Shown: piece after piece, positions 6,346 through 10,135 of the stretch
How the letters are laid out: the number at the start of each line of letters is the position of its first letter
How positions within the stretch are numbered: position 1 is the first letter of the stretch
Source of the DNA: Ekhidna sp.
GTDB taxonomy: Bacteria; Bacteroidota; Bacteroidia; Cytophagales; Cyclobacteriaceae
DNA length: 10,135 bases
Direction of reading: 5' to 3'
Assembly: GCA_013214445.1 (NCBI GenBank)
Contig: JABSPG010000114.1
Coordinates: 1-10,135, forward strand
Position numbers and translations under genes: made by a program
The notes under the pieces: generated by a model
What the model was told of the DNA's origin: nothing
Database searches by the model: none
Seen by the model: only the letters and a program-made list of their open reading frames with translations

Positions 6346-7204
6346 GGAATATCTGCAGATTAAAATCAAGCACCCGACCGGATTAGAAGATTACCTGTTT
6401 TATCAGGAATATTTTATGAAGTGGCTGGAAAGTGAGAACCTGACAGTTGAAACGTGTGAATATGTGGATTTACTGAGCTATGTGAAGAAACTACGTGCAA
6501 AAGAACGAAGCACCCACACACTCAATTGCTATATCCGAGCAGTGAAATACTACTATGAATATCTGCAGAGTAGAAATGAGATAACCAGGAATCCAGCGAG
6601 AAGGCTTTACATCAAAGGAGATACTTACCAGTTGCCAAGTGATCTACTGAATAAGAAAGAACTGAACTTGATCTATGTAGACTATCCGACAAATACCATT
6701 GTCCAAAAGAGAAATAAAACCCTACTCGGATTAGCGATCTATCAAGGGATGAGATTAGATGAACTGACAGCAATAGAACCCGAAGACATAGACTTACACA
6801 AAGGGACGGTGTACATCAAAAAGACAGGCAGAGCAGCAAGGAGAACGTTAAAACTGGAGGCACATCAAATCTTACCACTACAGGAATACATCACGGAAAT
6901 ACTCCCACAGATCAGAGCAAAAGCAAATAAGGAATCGGAAAAGCTGATTATCAGCACAGGTAAAAGTTCAGGAATAAAAGAATTAGTCTGCGACCTGAAT
7001 AAACAGCTAAGAAAACGCTATCCCAGATACAAAAACCTAATGCACATCAGGAGTTCAGTAATCAGTTTATGGATCGAGGAAAAGAACATCATTGAAGTGC
7101 AATACATGGCCGGACATGTGAATATCAACAGTACAGAAAGGTACAAACGAGTGAGCATGCAAGACCTGAAAAAATCATTGGATGAGTTCCATCCGTTGCG
7201 CTAG
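6335..7204 (+). CDS. Tyrosine recombinase/integrase, second and divergent member of the pair
   Basis: A 289-residue tyrosine recombinase with an N-terminal binding domain (about 10-90) and a catalytic half. Arg140 is in QGMRLDEL, a basic strand (KKTGRAARRTLKL) carries the likely Lys, Arg239 is in MHIRSSV, His261 is in MAGH, and the nucleophile Tyr270 is in ERYKRV. Aligning Arg239 with the HxxR box of relatives puts Met236 where the conserved His normally lies, and the residue after Arg is Ser rather than His. The enzyme may therefore be weaker or depend on its partner. Its start codon lies 11 bases inside the first recombinase gene, which implies coupled expression. Two unlike recombinases could act as a heteromeric pair as XerC/XerD do, or as two transposition proteins as in Tn554. 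Its stop overlaps that of a convergent membrane protein gene. Confidence 0.88.
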   Translation: MSFREYLQIKIKHPTGLEDYLFYQEYFMKWLESENLTVETCEYVDLLSYVKKLRAKERSTHTLNCYIRAVKYYYEYLQSRNEITRNPARRLYIKGDTYQLPSDLLNKKELNLIYVDYPTNTIVQKRNKTLLGLAIYQGMRLDELTAIEPEDIDLHKGTVYIKKTGRAARRTLKLEAHQILPLQEYITEILPQIRAKANKESEKLIISTGKSSGIKELVCDLNKQLRKRYPRYKNLMHIRSSVISLWIEEKNIIEVQYMAGHVNINSTERYKRVSMQDLKKSLDEFHPLR

Positions 7205-7584
7205 CGATTATCCTTCGATAAAAGTGAGCTAACGCCGATAAGTATTAACAAAAGAGTGATTACTCCAACGATCTTAAAATCTACTTCAAAGAATCCGATA
7301 GGATCTTTTTTAGCTAACTCAGAGAAAGAGTTAATGAGTTTTTGATAAAGAAAGGCGACCAGAAAAAATAATCCGATAGCACCAAGAATAAGCCAGGGTA
7401 TTTTCTTCATAGATGGAGAATGATAAGTGTTTTTAGTTGAAAAATTAGATTGATTTAGCAGGATGATTTTATGCTGTTTGGCACTAGACGAAATAATCTT
7501 TTGGAACCACTCTCGAACGGTTGGAGATAATGCGTTTATGATAATCCCTGCAGTAATAGTGAATAAAAAAGTCACGAAATCCAT
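7201..7584 (-). CDS. Small membrane protein of unknown function, convergent with the recombinase
   Basis: A 127-residue protein with three predicted membrane segments at about 3-19, 62-80 and 104-122. A basic, Ser-rich stretch (about 30-60) lies between the first and second. No family is recognised. Its stop codon overlaps that of the second recombinase by 3 bases (tail to tail), inside the palindrome CGCTAGCG, and no terminator hairpin is seen between them. The upstream side is the gene-poor region 7585-8261, where no convincing promoter was found. It could be cargo of the recombinase element, for instance a small effector or defence component, or a host gene brought next to it. The hydrophobic pattern makes a real gene likely; nothing visible gives the function. 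Confidence 0.6.
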   Translation of the reverse strand: MDFVTFLFTITAGIIINALSPTVREWFQKIISSSAKQHKIILLNQSNFSTKNTYHSPSMKKIPWLILGAIGLFFLVAFLYQKLINSFSELAKKDPIGFFEVDFKIVGVITLLLILIGVSSLLSKDNR

Positions 7585-7893
7585 TAATCTAAAATAGCAA
7601 AAGAACTGCTAAATCCCACCCGCACAGGCCAACCTTCCTGGACGTAGAATTTTAGTTGGAAAGCCCCATCGAGGGGCAATCCACCTAACGAAGGTAAATA
7701 GGTGTTCGTCCGTGTCCTCTCTCACGCTCCCTTCGGCACACCATGGTCTACTCGCTACGCTGCGTTCCACCATGGCTTTGCCTCTCGGTCGGTTCGTTGC
7801 GGTACTCCTCACGGCTGTTCTACTTTTTGTTTTTCAATTGAATAATCGCCTGCGGCAGCTGGGCGAAAAAACAAAACCACAGCCCTTGTTTAT

Positions 7894-8037
7894 GCGGCCC
7901 TGCGGCCACCGCCAGACACAGCACCCAATACGTTCAGATGAAAAAAGAAAAAGGTGTATTGGGTGCTGCTCACTGCCAGTCACTTCCTCCGGTCGCTTTA
8001 CCTGGCAGGCTGTCGGTGGCATCCGCAGTAGGCCGCC
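7894..8037. repeat. Long imperfect palindrome with a perfect 13-base inner stem
   Basis: The inner arms CAGCACCCAATAC (7919-7931) and GTATTGGGTGCTG (7956-7968) are perfect complements around a 24-base, A-rich loop. Outside them, 7894-7918 and 8011-8037 are again related as an inverted repeat. The shared blocks GCGGCC, CTGCGG and CCACCG on the left meet CGGTGGC, CCGCAG and GGCCGC on the right. An unpaired stretch of about 42 bases lies on the right side. A folded single strand would form a long branched hairpin. Confidence 0.7.
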
Positions 8038-8089
8038 ACGCAATCCCAACGCTAGCTGAAGGCTCTTTTACCTTGGCCACCGCACAAAC

Positions 8090-8129
8090 CCAGGGATCTT
8101 CCATCCCTTCAACCCTGGATCATTTTTTT
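8090..8129 (+). terminator. Possible terminator-like hairpin with T tract
   Basis: CCAGGG (8090-8095) and CCCTGG (8113-8118) can form a stem, and a T7 tract follows at 8123-8129 after a four-base gap. An alternative inner hairpin, AGGGAT/ATCCCT (8092-8097 and 8103-8108), competes with it. No gene ends just upstream, so it may end a non-coding transcript, or it may be one more of the region's inverted repeats. Confidence 0.3.
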
Positions 8130-8162
8130 GCTCGTAGCACGCCCAGGGAGATCCTACAAAAA

Positions 8163-8203
8163 TGACGTTTTATCAAGGGCGCACTCCAATCAAAAAAACG
8201 TCA
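8163..8203. repeat. 9-base inverted repeat, candidate element boundary or recombination site
   Basis: TGACGTTTT (8163-8171) and AAAACGTCA (8195-8203) are perfect complements separated by 23 bases. The pair lies at the right edge of the hairpin-rich region, about 60 bases before the next gene. The spacer is longer than the 6-8 bases of a standard tyrosine recombinase core site. No matching copy was seen at the left side of the recombinase block. Confidence 0.45.
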
Positions 8204-8261
8204 ACCTTTTACTTTTTTCAGTTGAAAGAAGAAAGCTCTAACTTGGCGGTTAGGAAATAAA

Positions 8262-8810
8262 ATGGGTTGCCTCAGACTAACATATGGAGAAAATGAAAGT
8301 CCTCTCAGAGTAAGCAGGGACGAAGAAATTACTACTCTAAACTGGCAAGTATGGGTTGGTGAGAAGGGTGTAAAAAAGGTCAAGGGGTGTGGTGATCAAA
8401 CATCAGGGGAGGGGAATGGAACAATCCCAAGTTTTAGGAGTTTGATCGGTCTAGGACTTCAGTTTGGAGTAAATTTTGCGAGAAAGACAATTAATTCATT
8501 CGTAAATGCTGGTACTTCTACCACAGCAGCCTTAGGGAATGGTTATGGTACGCTACTTTGGAGGATGGGAGCAACTAAAAGTTTACCGGATTATAGGAAT
8601 AGAACTCTAAATGAAGACTGGCAATTTACTTCAGGAGAGATGATGCAAGAAATACCATCCCAAAACACTAGCTTGCAACTTATTCAAGATACTTACAGTA
8701 CCTTGAATTGGATAAAGGTTACATATCCAATTCCTACTATTCCTAAATTCATTATTAATACTGGTGTATCTCAAGGGACAAAACGTTTAAAAACTGAAAA
8801 TGGTAATTAA
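8262..8810 (+). CDS. Orphan RHS-type protein with MGCLRLTY head and unknown C-terminal domain
   Basis: A 182-residue protein. Its start, MGCLRLTYGENESPLRV, matches the MGCLKLTY-type segment found in Bacteroidota RHS-core proteins and in small orphan versions that begin at this point. The core that normally follows (a D-P-L signature region ending in SPYxY...DP.G) is absent. After residue about 42 the sequence passes into an unrecognised region (about 55-182) with one mildly hydrophobic stretch (SLIGLGLQFGVNF) and no nuclease or protease motif I can identify. An in-frame TGA lies 13 codons before the ATG at 8262, so there is no long upstream extension. A small membrane protein follows 6 bases later, as an immunity gene might. 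It may be an orphan toxin cassette, or a remnant joined to RHS sequence by deletion. Confidence 0.65.
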   Translation: MGCLRLTYGENESPLRVSRDEEITTLNWQVWVGEKGVKKVKGCGDQTSGEGNGTIPSFRSLIGLGLQFGVNFARKTINSFVNAGTSTTAALGNGYGTLLWRMGATKSLPDYRNRTLNEDWQFTSGEMMQEIPSQNTSLQLIQDTYSTLNWIKVTYPIPTIPKFIINTGVSQGTKRLKTENGN

Positions 8811-8816
8811 TCTGTA

Positions 8817-9017
8817 ATGGAATTTGTACTCAAAGCACTATTTGATATTGTGGTTGGCTATCTTTTAGCTTATCCTGGAGCATTAATTATTTGGTTATTC
8901 TCAAATAAAGAACGATCATTTAAAGAGATATATCGAGAGGATGTTTTCTGGAACAGCCTTGTGGGAGGACTTTTAGTTAGTTTAGTTATTTTGGCTATTT
9001 ACTTTGCCTTGAGATGA
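8817..9017 (+). CDS. Two-helix small membrane protein, possible immunity protein
   Basis: A 66-residue protein with two predicted membrane helices (about 5-28 and 46-64). A short charged loop (NKERSFKEIYREDVFW) joins them. It follows the orphan RHS-type gene after 6 bases and shares an ATGA with the lipoprotein gene that follows, so the three genes look like one operon. No family is recognised. Position right after a toxin-like gene suggests an immunity role, but its partner domain is not shown to act on membranes. The tight spacing and clear hydrophobic pattern support a real gene. Confidence 0.6.
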   Translation: MEFVLKALFDIVVGYLLAYPGALIIWLFSNKERSFKEIYREDVFWNSLVGGLLVSLVILAIYFALR

Positions 9018-9487
9018 GAAGATCATTTTCTGTTCTAATGTCATTTTCTTTACTTTTTGCATGTACACCAAAGAAGCAAGATCAATCAATTGAAGACTCG
9101 AATGCAGATGAATCGAGCTTTAGTGAGGAAAAGGTTTTGGTTGAAGATAAACTAGCACAAGATTTAGAAGGAGAAAAGCAGCTAATCGATTTAAAACTGA
9201 ATAATATTCAAGATAAAATTGATCTGGCAGTAGAATTATACGATAGAGCTTTAGCAGAGTTTGATAAAGGTATTACTCCCGACACGATTATCGTAAGATA
9301 TGAATCCGATCTAAAATCGTTATTTGCGGACGTTAATCGGTCTTTTAACGATTTTGGAGATTATTGCAAAGATTTAGGAGTTTCGGAAGAGAAATACTTG
9401 GAATATCTGGAAAAAATCGACAACAGTAAAATAGCTGGTAGATCAAATCAATTGAAAGAGAAAGGGATTCGCTTTCATCTTAGATAA
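9014..9487 (+). CDS. Putative lipoprotein with helical C-terminal region
   Basis: A 157-residue protein with a short basic N-terminus (MRR), a hydrophobic core and the lipobox LFAC, so processing before Cys17 and lipid attachment are expected. An acidic, Ser-rich linker (about 20-45) follows. The rest (about 50-150) is highly charged and probably helical or coiled coil (LAQDLEGEKQLIDLKLNNIQ, then DKIDLAVELYDRALAEFDKG). The ATG overlaps the stop of the preceding membrane protein gene in ATGA. No family is recognised. As the last gene after an orphan RHS-type gene it could be an immunity lipoprotein holding the toxin off in the periplasm; this is inference. Direct repeats linked to an insertion sequence begin 8 bases after its stop. 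Confidence 0.7.
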   Translation: MRRSFSVLMSFSLLFACTPKKQDQSIEDSNADESSFSEEKVLVEDKLAQDLEGEKQLIDLKLNNIQDKIDLAVELYDRALAEFDKGITPDTIIVRYESDLKSLFADVNRSFNDFGDYCKDLGVSEEKYLEYLEKIDNSKIAGRSNQLKEKGIRFHLR

Positions 9488-9495
9488 TACGGTAT

Positions 9496-9549
9496 GGATA
9501 ATGTATCAAACCGTCACTTAGTGGTAATGTCTCAAACCGTCACTTTGTT
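9496..9549 (+). repeat. Near-tandem 26-27-base direct repeats, with a third partial copy at the transposase start
   Basis: Unit 1 (9496-9522) and unit 2 (9523-9549) share a GG(A)TAATGT(A/C)TCAAACC core followed by GTCACTT. A third, slightly diverged copy of the core (ATGTATCAGAACGTCACTT) lies at 9660-9678, where it forms the first codons of the transposase frame. All copies have the same orientation. They may be insertion sequence end repeats: IS1-type ends often begin GGT-ATG, and IS21-type ends carry several direct repeats. The right end is outside the window, so this cannot be settled here. Confidence 0.65.
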
Positions 9550-9659
9550 GGCTAGGCTGGATATAAGAGTATTTATACTGAATGCTTTATGTGCATTGAG
9601 GTAATAGAAAGTCAGAAAGAATAGCTTAGAATTTCTTAAAAAGTCTTTACTTCGACCTC

Positions 9660-10135
9660 ATGTATCAGAACGTCACTTTTGTTAGTTGCAAATACTGTAA
9701 TTGTCGTTGCATCAAGAAAGGAATTAGAAATGGAAACCAATCGTATCAATGCACTTCATGCAAAAAGTATCAGAAGCTTTCATATTGATACAATTCTTAT
9801 GAGATTTCAGATGAGTTAATCGTTAGGTGTGTAAAAGAAGGACTTGGCATTCGTGGTATTTCTCGGTTATTGAGAATAACAACTAATACAGTAATTAGGC
9901 GAATACGCAGTATCGCAAGACGTATAAATAAGCCACCGATAAAATTGAGAGGCATTTTCGAAGTAGATGAGATGTTTACTTTTGTAGGAGAGAAGAAAAG
10001 GAGGACTTGTATTACCATAGCTATAGATAGAAAAAGTGGTCATCCTATTGATTACTATGTTGGCCCTCGATCTAAGAGAAGCTTACTCATGGTTACAAAT
10101 ACACTTTTAGTAGGAAAAGCTGAGAAAATATATAC
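9660..10135 (+). pseudogene. IS1-family transposase with an in-frame TGA (3' end outside window)
   Basis: The frame from ATG 9660 encodes an InsA-like zinc ribbon (Cys10/Cys13 and Cys31/Cys34: CKYC, YQCTSC). It then meets TGA at codon 43 (9786-9788) and continues in the same frame without another stop to the window edge. The second part has a helix-turn-helix region (VKEGLGIRGISRLLRITTNT) and the InsB-like catalytic start FEVDEMFTFVGEKKRRT (Asp at codon 103), then TIAIDRKSGHPIDYYVG (Asp at codon 123). The frame is unchanged across the stop, so this is not the -1 frameshift that joins InsA and InsB in classical IS1. A nonsense mutation is the simplest reading, with readthrough or a sequencing error as alternatives. 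The region between 9550 and 9659 holds no gene I can support. Confidence 0.75.

Larger units (their letters stand above)
2449..7204 (+). mobile_element. Putative mobile element core: small protein, primase-helicase-like protein, two tyrosine recombinases
   Basis: Four same-strand genes are joined by overlaps (10 and 11 bases) or a 28-base gap. They combine DNA priming and unwinding domains with two recombinases, functions expected of an integrating or transposing element. By eye the coding strand of this block is purine-rich and its base use differs from the AT-richer flanks. The surroundings are accessory: a toxin-antitoxin operon, RHS toxin cassettes and an insertion sequence. No conjugation, relaxase, capsid or terminase gene is present. 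The true ends were not identified. They could lie in the 2326-2448 gap or further left, and in the hairpin-rich region 7585-8261. Confidence 0.45.
7585..8261. other. 677-base region without a convincing gene, rich in inverted repeats
   Basis: By eye this stretch is richer in G+C than both sides and has no reading frame with protein-like composition. Frames of 60-115 codons exist on both strands, but they overlap each other and are rich in Arg, Pro, Cys and Ser. Inverted repeats occur in series: GCCCC/GGGGC (7663-7677); CCATGGT/ACCATGG (7741-7775); TTTTTGTTTTTC/GAAAAAACAAAA with a bulge (7824-7876); a long nested palindrome (7894-8037) holding a perfect 13-base pair of arms; CCAGGG/CCCTGG followed by a T tract (8090-8129); and TGACGTTTT/AAAACGTCA (8163-8203). 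This suits an origin, a recombinase attachment region, a transfer origin or a structured RNA. Which of these applies cannot be told from one copy. Confidence 0.6.

Noticed and set aside
7196..7620. tRNA gene as an integration site at the right of the recombinases
   Set aside because: No cloverleaf or CCA-type end could be found near the recombinase end or on either strand of the flanks by eye.
7609..7812. 67-codon minus-strand frame
   Set aside because: The composition is Arg/Trp/Gly-rich without pattern, there is no coupling to neighbours, and it overlaps the palindromic CCATGG arms. It is not supported as a gene.
7712..8059. 115-codon plus-strand frame in the hairpin-rich region
   Set aside because: Its product is rich in Arg, Pro, Ser and Cys with no domain pattern, it overlaps frames on the other strand, and it runs through several inverted repeats. 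It is better explained as chance openness in GC-richer DNA.
7938..8165. 75-codon plus-strand frame
   Set aside because: It starts inside the loop of the 13-base stem and overlaps another frame for half its length. There is no recognisable protein feature.
7894..8203. CRISPR array or integron cassette array
   Set aside because: The inverted repeats differ from each other in sequence and spacing, so there is no CRISPR repeat-spacer pattern. Single folded sites could act like attC, but there is no array of cassettes and no integron-type integrase insertion was recognised.
9770..9800. Programmed -1 frameshift between InsA- and InsB-like parts
   Set aside because: The catalytic part continues in the same frame after the TGA, so a frame change is not needed and would leave the conserved frame.
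9797..10018. 73-codon minus-strand frame over the transposase
   Set aside because: It is a shadow of the IS1-type transposase frame, whose motifs are clear on the plus strand.

Overview
The window looks like accessory DNA from a member of the Bacteroidota, probably a Cytophagales- or Flavobacteriia-like marine or soil lineage. This rests on the RHS core ending (SPYQYAFNDPITFNDPLGD), an RHS-associated small protein starting MGCLRLTY, a promoter of the Bacteroidota TTTG-20-TAnnTTTG type, and mostly absent Shine-Dalgarno sequences. No housekeeping gene is present.

Layout. (1) 1-1430: the 3' end of an RHS/YD-repeat polymorphic toxin gene with its variable C-terminal domain, a small three-helix membrane protein that is the likely immunity partner, and a terminator. 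(2) 1429-2325, minus strand: a three-gene toxin-antitoxin operon of XRE regulator, small antitoxin and RelE/ParE-type toxin. Its promoter lies inside an inverted repeat and sits almost on the start codon. (3) 2449-7204, plus strand: a compact, overlapping or closely spaced block encoding a 76-residue helical protein, an 896-residue CHC2 zinc finger-Toprim-P-loop ATPase (primase-helicase-like), and two different tyrosine recombinases. This is the most interesting part. It reads as a mobile or self-replicating element whose type I cannot match to a named class. (4) 7201-7584, minus strand: a small three-helix membrane protein that ends tail-to-tail on the second recombinase. (5) 7585-8261: 677 bases without a convincing gene, richer in G+C than its surroundings and carrying a series of inverted repeats. 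It is a candidate origin, attachment region or structured RNA. (6) 8262-9487: an orphan RHS-type toxin-like gene followed by a two-helix membrane protein and a lipoprotein, all tightly spaced. (7) 9496-10135: three copies of a roughly 19-base direct repeat and an IS1-family transposase gene interrupted by an in-frame TGA and cut by the window edge.

Working view: a primase plus double-recombinase element and a toxin-antitoxin module sit between two RHS-type toxin cassettes. Part of this could be a single integrated element carrying the toxin-antitoxin module for maintenance. I could not find its ends, and no flanking duplication was recognised by eye.
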